Positions 8,258-17,832 of a DNA stretch of 64,000 nt are shown here, piece by piece. Both the position numbers and the translations under genes were made by a program. The notes under the pieces were generated by a model. That model was not told where the DNA came from. It saw only the letters and a program-made list of their open reading frames with translations, and ran no database searches. Source of the stretch: Nocardia inohanensis NBRC 100128 (GTDB lineage Bacteria; Actinomycetota; Actinomycetes; Mycobacteriales; Mycobacteriaceae); contig NZ_BDBK01000004.1 of assembly GCF_001612945.1 (NCBI RefSeq), positions 1 through 64,000 on the forward strand. The letters are read 5' to 3'. The first letter of the stretch is position 1. Each line of letters starts with the position of its first letter.

Positions 8258-9058
8258 TCAGTGCGACAGGCGTCGCGAGGTGGGCAGCACCGCCCACACC
8301 ACTTTGCCGACGGGCCGGCGCGGCGCACAGCCCCAGGTGCGGGCCAGCCGCGCCACCACGTGCAGCCCGTAGAGCCGCGGTGAACCCGGGGTCGGCTCGC
8401 GCAGCACGGCCTCGCGTGGATCGGCGTCGGCGACCGCGACGGTGAACAGGTCCTCGCGCATTTCCAGCCGCAGTTCGAGATCCGCGTCCGCCCGGCTGTG
8501 CAGGAAGGCGTTCTCGACCAGCTCGGTGACGATCAGCAGCGCGTCGCCGCGGATATCGGGCAGTTCCCAGCGTTCGCACACCTGCTCGACGACGCGGCGG
8601 GCGCGCTGGGCGCTGTCGGCGGCGCTCGGCAGCTCCACACTGACCCGGCGGCGTGCCGGCGGGGTGCCGACCGTCGCGAGGGCCTGCGACAGCGAAGGGT
8701 AGACGGGCACGAAGCGGCGCACGGCGCTGGCACGCAATCGAGCGAACCGGTCGTCATCGTGCATCACGAGCAGAATCGGGACCCCGGGCCAATCGCCGAC
8801 GCGGATCCAGGCGCTGGTGAATGCGGTGTACAGCGGTTCCGAGGCGATGACCAGGTCGTCGAGTACGACGATGACCGCCCGCGGTTCGTCGACCGCGAAC
8901 TTCACCAGATCATCGATGAATCTCCGATAGACGCCCGCATCCAATTCGCCGCGCGGGCTGACCACCGCACAGCCCTGCGTTTCGACCCGATCCCAGTGGA
9001 TCTCCGGCCCACCCGGCGCTTTCCCCACCAACATCACTTCCGCAAAGTATTCGCGCAC
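8258..9058 (-). CDS. STAS-like / HATPase anti-sigma-type regulator
   Basis: 266 aa. The first ~125 residues resemble a STAS-type anti-sigma antagonist fold (AVVSPRGELDAGVYRRF, then VIVVLDDLVIAS). The second half is a GHKL/HATPase domain of the RsbW type: N-box VTELVENAFLHS near residue 195 and a G-box-like GLHVVARLARTWGC near the end. Such fusions act in partner-switching control of alternative sigma factors. It converges tail-to-tail with cheR (stop codons about 2 bases apart), suggesting one stress-signalling locus. A later ATG at 9034 could be the real start. No partner sigma factor is visible. Confidence 0.75.
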   Translation of the reverse strand: MREYFAEVMLVGKAPGGPEIHWDRVETQGCAVVSPRGELDAGVYRRFIDDLVKFAVDEPRAVIVVLDDLVIASEPLYTAFTSAWIRVGDWPGVPILLVMHDDDRFARLRASAVRRFVPVYPSLSQALATVGTPPARRRVSVELPSAADSAQRARRVVEQVCERWELPDIRGDALLIVTELVENAFLHSRADADLELRLEMREDLFTVAVADADPREAVLREPTPGSPRLYGLHVVARLARTWGCAPRRPVGKVVWAVLPTSRRLSH

Positions 9059-9464
9059 CGACCGCGGCGTCCCGCATGACCGCGGTGGCTCGCACCGGGA
9101 AATGGCAACCAGAGCGCCGGTTCCCTGCCATCCCGCCGACGGCTTTGTCGCGCGGGCAATTCGAAAAATCCTCGGTCGTGCCGTCGAATGTACCGGCCGT
9201 CTTTCACCGATTCACCCGGCCCACGCTGATGACTTACCCCGCCGGGCGGAGAGCAATCGGAATTCGATCATCGGGATGTGGCGGGGTGGCTCGGGCGGGC
9301 GGTGATCGGCGGGGCCGGGCGCGGTTTCCGATGTTGTGCCCATTGCATAGCCGCACCGGAATACACGCCTGTCACCAAGACCCATCCACCGGCTCAACTA
9401 GGCAGATTGCCCAGCCGTGCGCGGGTTCGTTGTCTAGCTCACAATGCGGTGATTGCATCGAGGT
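9059..9464. other. Intergenic stretch between two divergent genes; nothing coding seen
   Basis: About 400 bases between the STAS/HATPase gene and the phenylalanine hydroxylase gene, both transcribed outward. The reading frames crossing it have no recognisable protein and no ribosome-binding site. It must hold both promoters. A weak dyad (ATGC-N7-GCAT) sits at 9444-9458, just before the phhA start. No terminator or RNA gene was recognised. Confidence 0.5.
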
Positions 9465-10349
9465 ATGTTCACCGAAGCTCAGCTGTACTCCCCCGTCAGC
9501 AAGGGGGCTGACGGCGACGTGACCGTGCATCTGAGCGACGAGCATCCCGGTGTGCACGATCCGGCGTACCGCGCCCGCCGCAATGCCATTGCCGCTCTCG
9601 CACTGAACTACCGAACCGGCGAACCGGTCCCGCACATCGAATACACCGCGGAAGAAGAGCAAGTCTGGCGAATTGTCGCCGCCGAATTGGCCCGTAAGCG
9701 GGAGCGTTACGCGTGCGCCGAGGTGATCGAGGCGGCGGACCGGCTGAGCTTACCCGCCGATCACATTCCGCAATTGTCCGAGGTCTCCGCGAAATTGGTG
9801 CCGCTCACCGGATTCCGCTATGTGCCCGCCGCCGGACTGGTGCCGTTGCGTGAATTCTTCGGGTCCTTCGCCGACCGGATCTTCCACTCCACTCAGTACA
9901 TTCGGCACCATTCGGCCCCGTTGTACACACCGGAGCCGGACGCGGTGCACGAAATCCTCGGGCACGCCAACCAATTGGCCAGCCCCCGGTTCGCCGCCCT
10001 GTACGAGACGGTGGGCGCGGCGGTCGCCCGGATCAGCACCGAAACGGCGCTCAAATTCCTGGCCGACGTGTTCTGGTTCTCGATGGAATTCGGCGTCCTC
10101 CGCGAACACGGCGAAGTCCGTTGTTACGGAGCCGGATTGCTCTCCTCGTACGGGGAGATCGAGGAGTTCCGGGCGGCCGAGCTGCGGCCGTTGAACATTC
10201 GGGAGATGGGCACCCGGGCCTACGACATCACCCACTATCAGCCGGTGCTGTACTGCGCGGAGTCCGTCGACGAGATCGAAGAGGTGGTGGGCGGGTTCTT
10301 CGCCACCATGACCGACGATTCGGTGGCGGAGCTGGTGGAAACCGTCTAG
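9465..10349 (+). CDS. phhA: Phenylalanine 4-monooxygenase
   Basis: 294 aa, about the length of bacterial monomeric phenylalanine hydroxylases. It converts phenylalanine to tyrosine with O2, Fe(II) and tetrahydropterin. Seen: the iron ligands in VHEILGH (His about 162 and 167) and a downstream Glu in WFSMEFGV, plus the pterin-site region LTGFRYVP and the HYQPVLYCA segment. ATG 9465 has a GAGG only one base upstream, so the in-frame TTG at 9453 is an alternative start. Its stop shares the CTAG tetranucleotide with the stop of the convergent tetR gene. A pterin-carbinolamine dehydratase gene, needed for cofactor recycling, lies at 32288. Confidence 0.92.
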   Translation: MFTEAQLYSPVSKGADGDVTVHLSDEHPGVHDPAYRARRNAIAALALNYRTGEPVPHIEYTAEEEQVWRIVAAELARKRERYACAEVIEAADRLSLPADHIPQLSEVSAKLVPLTGFRYVPAAGLVPLREFFGSFADRIFHSTQYIRHHSAPLYTPEPDAVHEILGHANQLASPRFAALYETVGAAVARISTETALKFLADVFWFSMEFGVLREHGEVRCYGAGLLSSYGEIEEFRAAELRPLNIREMGTRAYDITHYQPVLYCAESVDEIEEVVGGFFATMTDDSVAELVETV

Positions 10350-10963
10350 ATCGGCAGGCCCGCGGCCAGGAAGTCGAGCACCCGCGTGATCTGGCCCTCG
10401 CCGTAGGGGTCGTCGTCCATCAGCACGAACATGGCTCCGGTGATCGCCCCGGCGAAGGCCCGCAGTTCGAAATCGTCGGTGGCGCGGCCGGTGTAGCGGG
10501 CTCCGATCTCGACCATGATCTGGGTATTGCGTTCCAGCTCCCGGGCGATCACGCCGCGTAGTTCCGGCACCGCCCGGATGAGGGCCATGCGTTCCCGTTC
10601 GAAGTCGAACTCCTCCTCCGATACCTCGGCCAGCGCATCGAGGGTGGCCTGGCGGATCGCCGCCAGCAGCGGCATACCCGGCGGCTGCCTGTCGATCGCC
10701 CGGAACATGTACGGGTCCAGATCGTCGGCCAGCACCACCTGCTCCTTGGACGGGAAGTATCGGAAGAAGGTGCTGGGCGAGATCTCGGCGGCCTCCGCGA
10801 TCTGCTCCACGGTGGTCTCGTTGTACCCCTGTTCCCGGAAAAGGCGGAACGCCTCGGTGCGAATGGTGCGCCGAGTGCGTTCCTTCTTCCGCTCCCGCAG
10901 CGTGGGCTTCGGCCGGGACGCGGATTCCGCGGCGATCAAGGCGTTGGTGGACTCAGCCGACAT
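10346..10963 (-). CDS. TetR-family regulator of the adjacent MFS pump
   Basis: 205 aa from ATG 10963 (MSAESTNAL...). The N-terminal TetR helix-turn-helix is clear: RTEAFRLFREQGYNETTVEQIAEAAEISPSTFFRYFPSKEQ. The C-terminal ligand domain is divergent. The start lies inside the end of the upstream MFS gene (11-base overlap), so pump and regulator form one transcript. The 19-bp palindrome in front of the MFS gene is the likely operator, making this an autoregulated repressor/efflux pair. Confidence 0.92.
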   Translation of the reverse strand: MSAESTNALIAAESASRPKPTLRERKKERTRRTIRTEAFRLFREQGYNETTVEQIAEAAEISPSTFFRYFPSKEQVVLADDLDPYMFRAIDRQPPGMPLLAAIRQATLDALAEVSEEEFDFERERMALIRAVPELRGVIARELERNTQIMVEIGARYTGRATDDFELRAFAGAITGAMFVLMDDDPYGEGQITRVLDFLAAGLPI

Positions 10964-12464
10964 GCACCGATTGTGCAGCATCGGCCTCGGGCTCCGGTGC
11001 CGCCGGCTGCCGGGTGCGCAGCGCGGCCAAGGCGGTCGCGGCTGCGCAGGCGGCGGCACAGACCCAGAGCATGGCGCTCATACCGTCGACGAAGGCGCTC
11101 TGCACGTGGTGCAGGACCGCCGGGTCGCCGAGCTTGCGGGCCACTCCGACACCGGCATTGACGCCGTCGGCGATCGGGTCGTGGTTCAGCTCGCCCAGGC
11201 TCGACCGGTACCGCGTGGACAGCACCGTGCCCAGCACCGCGACGCCGATGGTGCCCGACGCCTGCCGAAGCGCTTGCAGCAGCGCCGATCCCGATCCGGC
11301 GCGGTCCGCGGTCAGTTCGCCCATGGCCAGCCCCATGGCGGCCGGCATCACCAGGCCCATACCGAAACCGAGCAGCGCGATGGCCACCGCCGCGAACCAG
11401 TACGCGCCGTCCACGGTGATCAGCGCGCCCAGCCCGAGCCCGAGCGCCAGCACCGCGAAGCCGGTGGTCAGCACCGCCCGCAGCCCCGCCTTGGGCAGCA
11501 CCTTGTCGACGATGCGGGAGCCCACGGCCAGTCCGCCGATGAGCGGCAGCAGGCGCAGCCCGCTGCCCAGGGCGTCGGCGCCCAGCACCGCCTGGAAGTA
11601 CTGCGGCATGGTGAAGAGCAGGCCGAACATCGCGAAGTTCACGATCACCAGATAGACGGTGCCCCAGCGGAATCCGGGGGCGGCGAAGAGCCCGACGTCG
11701 ATGAGCGGCTGGGCGGTACGGCGCTGCCACAGCAGGAACGCGCCGAGCACCAGCACCCCGGCCGCCACGGCGGCCCAGCCGAGACCGTTGCCCCAGCCCC
11801 TCTCACCGAGCCGGATGAAACCGTAAGTGAGCCCGAGCATTCCGGTGGCGGACAACGCCACACCCGGCAGGTCGATACGGAAGTCGTTGTCGCTGCGGGA
11901 TTCCGGGACCAGCAGGGCGACGGCGGTCGCGCCGATGACGACCATCGGCACATTGAGCAGGAACACCGAACCCCACCAGAAGTGCTGGAGCAGCCAGCCG
12001 CCCACGATCGGGCCGAGCGGCAGTCCGATGGCGGTGGAGGTGATCCAGACGGTCAGTGCGCGTTGCCGTTGCGCCGGATCCGGGAAGAGTCCGGGCAGCA
12101 CGGCCATGGACAGCGGCATCATGGCCGCGGCCGCCACGCCGAGCACGACGCGGGCCGCGATGAGCTGGCCCGAGGAGGCCGCGAAGGCGCAGGCGAGGGA
12201 GGCCGCGCCGAACAGCAGCAGCGCGGCGAGCAGGAACTTCTTCCGGCCGTAGCGGTCGCCGAGCGCGCCCGCGGGCAGCATGACGGCGGCCAGGGCCAGG
12301 GTGTACGCGCTGCTGAACCATTGCAGCGCGGCGGTGTCGGCGTGCAGGTCGACGGCGAGCGTGGGCAGGGCGACGGTGAGCACGGTGACATCGAGGCCGA
12401 TGGTCAGCATGGCCACGGCCAGTGCGCCGAGGGCCAGCCAGCGGCGCACTCCGGGATCATTCAT
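10953..12464 (-). CDS. MFS drug transporter, DHA2 (14-TM) family
   Basis: 503 aa. Proton-driven efflux protein in the cytoplasmic membrane. Seen: LDVTVLTVALPTLAVDL in TM1 (motif D1-like), GDRYGRKK between TM2 and TM3 (motif A), RVVLGVAAAAMMPLSMAVLP in TM4, and a late TM pair near residue 460, consistent with 14 segments. ATG 12464 is preferred over TTG 12479 because GGAACTGTC places a ribosome site at normal distance. First gene of a two-gene operon with tetR. The substrate is not predictable. Confidence 0.92.
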   Translation of the reverse strand: MNDPGVRRWLALGALAVAMLTIGLDVTVLTVALPTLAVDLHADTAALQWFSSAYTLALAAVMLPAGALGDRYGRKKFLLAALLLFGAASLACAFAASSGQLIAARVVLGVAAAAMMPLSMAVLPGLFPDPAQRQRALTVWITSTAIGLPLGPIVGGWLLQHFWWGSVFLLNVPMVVIGATAVALLVPESRSDNDFRIDLPGVALSATGMLGLTYGFIRLGERGWGNGLGWAAVAAGVLVLGAFLLWQRRTAQPLIDVGLFAAPGFRWGTVYLVIVNFAMFGLLFTMPQYFQAVLGADALGSGLRLLPLIGGLAVGSRIVDKVLPKAGLRAVLTTGFAVLALGLGLGALITVDGAYWFAAVAIALLGFGMGLVMPAAMGLAMGELTADRAGSGSALLQALRQASGTIGVAVLGTVLSTRYRSSLGELNHDPIADGVNAGVGVARKLGDPAVLHHVQSAFVDGMSAMLWVCAAACAAATALAALRTRQPAAPEPEADAAQSVHVG

Positions 12465-12495
12465 GACAGTTCCAATCAAGTGGTTGTTACTCGAT

Positions 12496-12514
12496 AATGA
12501 GAGAGTCTCTCATT
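12496..12514. promoter_or_regulatory. 19-bp perfect palindrome, TetR operator candidate, with -35 box
   Basis: AATGAGAGA-G-TCTCTCATT: perfect 9-bp arms around one base, 32 bp upstream of the MFS start codon. A TTGACA -35 hexamer on the minus strand (12524-12529) lies just upstream, so a bound repressor would cover the promoter. The linked TetR gene is the obvious ligand-binding partner. Confidence 0.8.
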
Positions 12515-12627
12515 TGCAATCAACTGTCAATTCTTGACGCGACATGAAACTTGCGGCCTGCTACCGTGCACCGGATCGTTTTTGAATGTGCCGACCCCGC
12601 AACGGGTCTGGGATCGTGAGGCTCGAA

Positions 12628-13296
12628 ATGACAACTGAAGCAACCGAACCCGTCGTCGCCCCCTTGCACCTGCAAGGACGCGATGCCGTGATCGCCGCCG
12701 CCGCCCCGGAGGACTGGCGCGAGGGCGCCCCCGATTACCACTTGAGCGCGCAGGTGATTCCGGTCGAGCGCTCCACCCAGCACGCCCCGGATTCGCTGGA
12801 GCACATCGTCGAAGAGCTCGTGAAGGTCTTCGAGATGGAGGTCTCGCACAAGAAGGATCCGGCCAAGTGGGTGTCGCTGGTGGCCGAGCACTACCGCGGC
12901 CGGGTCAACGGCGGGCCGTGGCAGGACGCCGAGGAGTTCGCCCGCATCGGCTCCTACAACATCCTGATCGGTGAGAACCCCTACTACGACGTCGCGGGCG
13001 AGACCTTCGAGTCCTCGCACCACATCTTCCACACCGCCTTCCCCGGCGGGTTCTTCTGGGAGGTCCTCGAAGTCCTCGCGGGCCCGCCGACCGTCACCTT
13101 CAAATGGCGGCACTGGGGTCGCTACACCGGCGAGTACAAGGGCCACCACCCCACCGGCGAGCTGATCGAGATGACCGGCATCACCATCGCCAAGGTCTCC
13201 GAGGATCTGCGCATCCTGGAGCTGGAGCACTTCTACGACAACAACAAGCTGCTCGGCCCGCTCGCCCACGGTTGCCCGGTCCAGCACCGGAGCTGA
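12628..13296 (+). CDS. SnoaL/NTF2-like protein
   Basis: 222 aa, soluble. The central part (about 85-205) looks like an NTF2-like cone: LEHIVEELVKVFEMEV, a long aromatic stretch WRHWGRYTGEYKGHHPTGELIEMTG, and a final strand DLRILELEHFYDNNKLL. The segment around TGELIEMTG is typical of SnoaL-like ester-cyclase relatives. ATG 12628 has GTGAGG eight bases upstream. The sequence gives no substrate, so this is a fold-level call. It follows the TetR/MFS operator region and may be co-regulated divergently. Confidence 0.7.
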   Translation: MTTEATEPVVAPLHLQGRDAVIAAAAPEDWREGAPDYHLSAQVIPVERSTQHAPDSLEHIVEELVKVFEMEVSHKKDPAKWVSLVAEHYRGRVNGGPWQDAEEFARIGSYNILIGENPYYDVAGETFESSHHIFHTAFPGGFFWEVLEVLAGPPTVTFKWRHWGRYTGEYKGHHPTGELIEMTGITIAKVSEDLRILELEHFYDNNKLLGPLAHGCPVQHRS

Positions 13297-13335
13297 TCAC
13301 ACTCGCGCGGCGGGTCGCATTTAAGCTCATGATCG

Positions 13336-14637
13336 ATGAGCATCCGCAGGAGTAACCGCGCCTCGCTTCGCATCGCCGCCGTGGTGGCGGTGGGCCTGTC
13401 CGGCTTCGCCGGAATTTCGATCGCACCGCTACCCGGTGCGGCGTACGGCCAACCGTCCACCACGACAACGCCTTTCACCACCCCGAATACCGACGGGTGC
13501 CCGCAGAAGACCACTCCCCCGCCGCCCATCGACACCTCCGAGGTGCCCGCGCCGGGCCAGAGCGCGCCCGCGCCGCTGCCGGTGCCGAGCTCGCCGATCG
13601 GCGGCAAGGATCTGGGCGGCTGCGGGCTGGTGCTGCCCAAGGGCGCGCCCGCGGTACCGGAGGGGATCTCGGCCACCGCGTGGATGGTCTCGGATCTGGA
13701 CACCGGGAAGGTGCTGGCCGCCAAGGACCCGCACGGGCGGTACCGGCCGGCCTCCACCATCAAGGTGCTGCTCGCGGATGTGGCGCTGCGCGTGCTGGAT
13801 CTGAACAAGACGGTGACCGGGACGCAGGATGACGCGAACGCCGACGGCACCCGGGTGGGGATCGGGCCGGGCGGGAAGTACACCAACCGGCAGCTGTTCC
13901 AGGCGTTGATCATGGCCTCCGGAAACGATGCGGCGCATGCCATCGCGACGCAGCTGGGCGGGGAGGAGGCCGCAGTCGCCAAGATGAACGAGCGCGCGAA
14001 AGCGTTGCAGGCGTTGGATACTCGCGCCGCCACTCCGTCCGGGCTGGACGGGCCGGGGATGAGCACCTCGGCCTACGATCTGTCCGCCATCTTCCGCGAT
14101 GCCATGACGCTGCCCTTGTTCGCCGAGTTGATCCACACCGAGGAAGTGCAGTTCCCGGGATTTCCGGCGGACCCGAAAGACCCCGAGGACAAGGATCATC
14201 CGGGATATCCGATCGCCAACGACAATCACCTGCTGTACGAGTACGACGGGGCGATCGGCGGCAAGACCGGGTTCACCGACGATGCCCGGCAGACGTTCGT
14301 GGCGGCGGCCCAGCGCAACGGTCGCCGGCTGGTGGTGACCCTGCTGAAGGCCGATGTGCGGCCCTTCCGCCCGTTCGAGCAGGCGGCCAAGCTCCTGGAC
14401 TACGGGTTCGCGCTGCCGTCCGGTTCGAACGTGGGCGCGCTGCCCAGCGGTTCCGACAAGCCCGGCAGCGCTCCGGAAACCGTTGTGGCGCTTGCCAGCC
14501 CGCCGCAGTCGACCGGCGGGGAGGCGAGCGGACCGAGCTCGGACCATCACGATCTGCGCATCACCCTGATGGTCGGCGGCGTGATCCTGGTGCTGGTTTT
14601 ACTGGCCGGTGCGCGGCGGCTGAATCGCCGCCGCTGA
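13336..14637 (+). CDS. dacB: D-alanyl-D-alanine carboxypeptidase (PBP5/DacB type)
   Basis: 433-aa low-molecular-weight penicillin-binding protein that trims the terminal D-Ala of peptidoglycan stem peptides outside the membrane. Seen: a signal peptide; a Pro/Thr-rich linker to about residue 95; and the three active-site motifs in order, S140-T-I-K143, S195-G-N197 and K310-T-G312. A C-terminal membrane anchor (VGGVILVLVLLAGA) with an arginine tail follows. Only about 40 bases separate it from the SnoaL-like gene. The mycobacterial equivalent (dacB1) also lies between sdhAB and trpS. Confidence 0.93.
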   Translation: MSIRRSNRASLRIAAVVAVGLSGFAGISIAPLPGAAYGQPSTTTTPFTTPNTDGCPQKTTPPPPIDTSEVPAPGQSAPAPLPVPSSPIGGKDLGGCGLVLPKGAPAVPEGISATAWMVSDLDTGKVLAAKDPHGRYRPASTIKVLLADVALRVLDLNKTVTGTQDDANADGTRVGIGPGGKYTNRQLFQALIMASGNDAAHAIATQLGGEEAAVAKMNERAKALQALDTRAATPSGLDGPGMSTSAYDLSAIFRDAMTLPLFAELIHTEEVQFPGFPADPKDPEDKDHPGYPIANDNHLLYEYDGAIGGKTGFTDDARQTFVAAAQRNGRRLVVTLLKADVRPFRPFEQAAKLLDYGFALPSGSNVGALPSGSDKPGSAPETVVALASPPQSTGGEASGPSSDHHDLRITLMVGGVILVLVLLAGARRLNRRR

Positions 14638-14655
14638 ACCTGCGGCCGTTGCGGG

Positions 14656-15702
14656 TCAGCGGCGGCGCAATGCCGAAACCAGCGCTCCCGCAACCGCTCC
14701 CACCATTGCACCGGTGCCCAGCAGCACCGCTCCCACCCCGGCCGTGACCGCCGGACCCGCCACCCGGGGTTCGATGACGGCCGGGGCGGGCGGCGGAATA
14801 TCGGCCGGCACTTCGTTTTCCGCGGCGGTGGCGGCCCAGGCGGTGGCGAACAGGATGATTCGCGCGGTGATGTAGCTGAAGACCATCAGGCCGATGATCG
14901 GGCCGAAGACCGCGCCCGCGGGGCCGGTGACCACCGATTTCAAGATGATCGAGGCCAGCTGTTTGAACGCCTCGAAGGCGATGGCCGCCAGCAGCGCCGC
15001 CCGCGCGGCACTGCGGAAGGTGACCGGATGGCGCGGCATGCGGGCGATGATCCACACCAGCACGGCCCAGTTCGCCCCGATCGCCAGCAGCAGCGACAGC
15101 AGGGTGAGCAGCACTGTGATCCAAGGCGATTCGGTGATGCCGTAGTTCTTCAGCAGCGTGCGGATCAGCCCGCTGGAGGCCAGCACCGACAGGCCGATCG
15201 AGACGCCGATGGCCAGGAACAAGCCCAGCAGCGCCAGCAGATCCGACAGCTTGCTGACCACGAAATTGCGCGGCTGGGCGGGCTGGTCCCACTGTTCGGT
15301 GAGCGCGGCGCGCAGGTTCGCGATCCAGCCCAGACCGGCGTACGCGCCGGTGAACAAACCGATAACGCCTACGCCGGTGCGCGATTCCACCGCCTGGTCG
15401 ATCAGGTCGTTGACCGAATCACCCGCCGAGCCGGGAATGTTCTCGACGATCTTGTCCTGAATGTCGGTGAGCCACTCCGGGTTCCGCGCCAGCACGAAGC
15501 CGGCCACCGCGAAACCCACCATCAGCAGCGGAAACAGCGACAGCACCGTGAAATAGGTGATGCCCGCGGCGTAATAGTCGCCGCGCCGGCGCTGATACCG
15601 GCCCGCCGCGCGCACCACATGGTCGAGCCACGGCCGCCGCTGGATCTGCCTCTCGATCCACGCCTTGACCGACCCGACGATCTTGCCGAACAACCCGCAC
15701 AC
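14656..15702 (-). CDS. yhjD: YihY/YhjD-family inner-membrane protein
   Basis: 348 aa with about six membrane segments. The YihY/BrkB signature is present: AAGITYFTVLSLFPLLMVGFAVAG, then GLFTGAYAGLGWIANLRAALTEQWD and GLFLAIGVSIGLSVLASSGL. A Pro/Ala-rich segment precedes a last glycine-rich hydrophobic tail ending RRR. It follows trpS by 29 bases in the same orientation, as in mycobacteria. YhjD has been linked genetically to lipid export in other bacteria, but the biochemical role here is unknown. Confidence 0.88.
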   Translation of the reverse strand: MCGLFGKIVGSVKAWIERQIQRRPWLDHVVRAAGRYQRRRGDYYAAGITYFTVLSLFPLLMVGFAVAGFVLARNPEWLTDIQDKIVENIPGSAGDSVNDLIDQAVESRTGVGVIGLFTGAYAGLGWIANLRAALTEQWDQPAQPRNFVVSKLSDLLALLGLFLAIGVSIGLSVLASSGLIRTLLKNYGITESPWITVLLTLLSLLLAIGANWAVLVWIIARMPRHPVTFRSAARAALLAAIAFEAFKQLASIILKSVVTGPAGAVFGPIIGLMVFSYITARIILFATAWAATAAENEVPADIPPPAPAVIEPRVAGPAVTAGVGAVLLGTGAMVGAVAGALVSALRRR

Positions 15703-15731
15703 CTCCGCACTTCGGCGCGGCGGCGACCGGA

Positions 15732-16778
<1,047 letters not shown>

Positions 16779-17714
16779 TTACGCGGAGTGTCGGTCCACC
16801 CGGTTGCGCGGGTCCACGCCCGGCATGCTCGGCTTGCCGGCGCCCACGAGCTGCTGTTCGCGGCGGGTGGCGAGCTTGTAGAGGGGATAGCTGGGGCCGG
16901 TCATCGGACGGGTGAGCGGGCTGCCCACCAGCGGTGGTTCCAGATGCGCGGTTCGCACCGCCCGCGCGAGTCCGCGGAAGGCGAGTTCTTCCTTGATGCC
17001 CCAGTTCAGCCGGTACATCTCCCGCACCCGCTCGGGCAGGCTGCCCTGCACCAGCAGGGCGAAACCGGACATGGCCTGCTGCAAGGGCAATGGCAGCGGA
17101 TGCGCGACCCGCTGGCCCATCAGATATCCGCCGACCAGCCGGGCTTCGTCGGTGAGGAAGGGTTCGTCCGAGGCCAGATACCCGTCGAAGTACGCCCGGA
17201 ATTCGCGATAGGTGGGCGGCGCGGCCTCGCGCCGCATCCCGAACAGCTCACCCCATCGGATGTAATCCTGGTACAGCCCTTCGCGTTCGGTCGCGGTCAG
17301 CCTGCGCACCAGCAGATCGTGCATGACCTCGGCGGAATCGAAGGTGAATGCCATGGTCATGAACATCAGGTGCGGATCGTGCGCCGAGTAATCGGTCCCC
17401 GCCGGATTCCGCTCCCCCGCGTCCTCGGGCAGCTTCCCCTGTACCGGTGCATGCCGTTTACGTGTGAAGGCCCGCGCCCGATCGGCCTCGTCCCGGGTGC
17501 CCAGCGAAACCGCCTCGAACAACCGCCCGGTCAACGCGAGCCGGGTGTAGGGCGTGGTCCGATGCTGCGTGTTCTCCGCCGTTCCCACATACAGCAGCGG
17601 ATGCACGGCCCCGATCACCAACGCCCGCTGCCCGTAGGTCAGCCCGACCGCCCGCCGGCGCATGACGCGCCTGATCATCGAGTCCTCACCGAAGTAACCG
17701 GCCTGCGCAGGCAT
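16779..17714 (-). CDS. MpaB/latex-clearing-type oxygenase (DUF2236)
   Basis: 311 aa from ATG 17714 (GGGAGG five bases upstream). Family features: the N-terminal arginine-rich segment DSMIRRVMRRRAVGLTYGQRALVIGAVHP, then RLFEAVSLGT, HDPHLMFMTMAFTF and the helical C-terminal half. Relatives include rubber oxygenase Lcp and fungal MpaB; several bind b-type heme through a histidine, and candidate histidines are in VHPLLYVG and AHDPHLM. No signal peptide. The gene is divergent from a TetR regulator with shared half-sites. Substrate unknown. Confidence 0.82.
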   Translation of the reverse strand: MPAQAGYFGEDSMIRRVMRRRAVGLTYGQRALVIGAVHPLLYVGTAENTQHRTTPYTRLALTGRLFEAVSLGTRDEADRARAFTRKRHAPVQGKLPEDAGERNPAGTDYSAHDPHLMFMTMAFTFDSAEVMHDLLVRRLTATEREGLYQDYIRWGELFGMRREAAPPTYREFRAYFDGYLASDEPFLTDEARLVGGYLMGQRVAHPLPLPLQQAMSGFALLVQGSLPERVREMYRLNWGIKEELAFRGLARAVRTAHLEPPLVGSPLTRPMTGPSYPLYKLATRREQQLVGAGKPSMPGVDPRNRVDRHSA

Positions 17715-17783
17715 CGTTGCCTCCCAAATACAGCTGTGACGCACGTCCCAGCACATCTGAAAACAGAGTCCCCCACCATCCCC

Positions 17784-17826
17784 ATTCTGGCAACCCCTAC
17801 TACCAGAATTGCTGCCATGCCAGAAT
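17784..17826. promoter_or_regulatory. ATTCTGG/CCAGAAT repeats between mpaB-like gene and tetR
   Basis: A perfect 7-bp inverted repeat, ATTCTGG (17784-17790) and CCAGAAT (17803-17809), is followed by a third half-site CCAGAAT at 17820-17826. The third copy ends 7 bases before the tetR GTG. The dyad lies between divergent promoters and is a plausible operator for the TetR protein encoded at 17833. Confidence 0.7.
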
Positions 17827-17832
17827 CGATCC

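Noticed and set aside
6312..8579. Long minus-strand reading frame (755 codons) opposite cheR
   Set aside because: It has no domain, is low in complexity and mirrors the real CheR protein; GC-rich codon bias keeps antisense frames open.
9059..9464. tRNA or small RNA gene in the 400-base gap before phhA
   Set aside because: No cloverleaf, terminator or conserved structure was recognised.
10515..12497. Plus-strand reading frame of 660 codons opposite the MFS and TetR genes
   Set aside because: His/Gln/Arg/Gly-rich composition without motifs; both minus-strand genes are clear.
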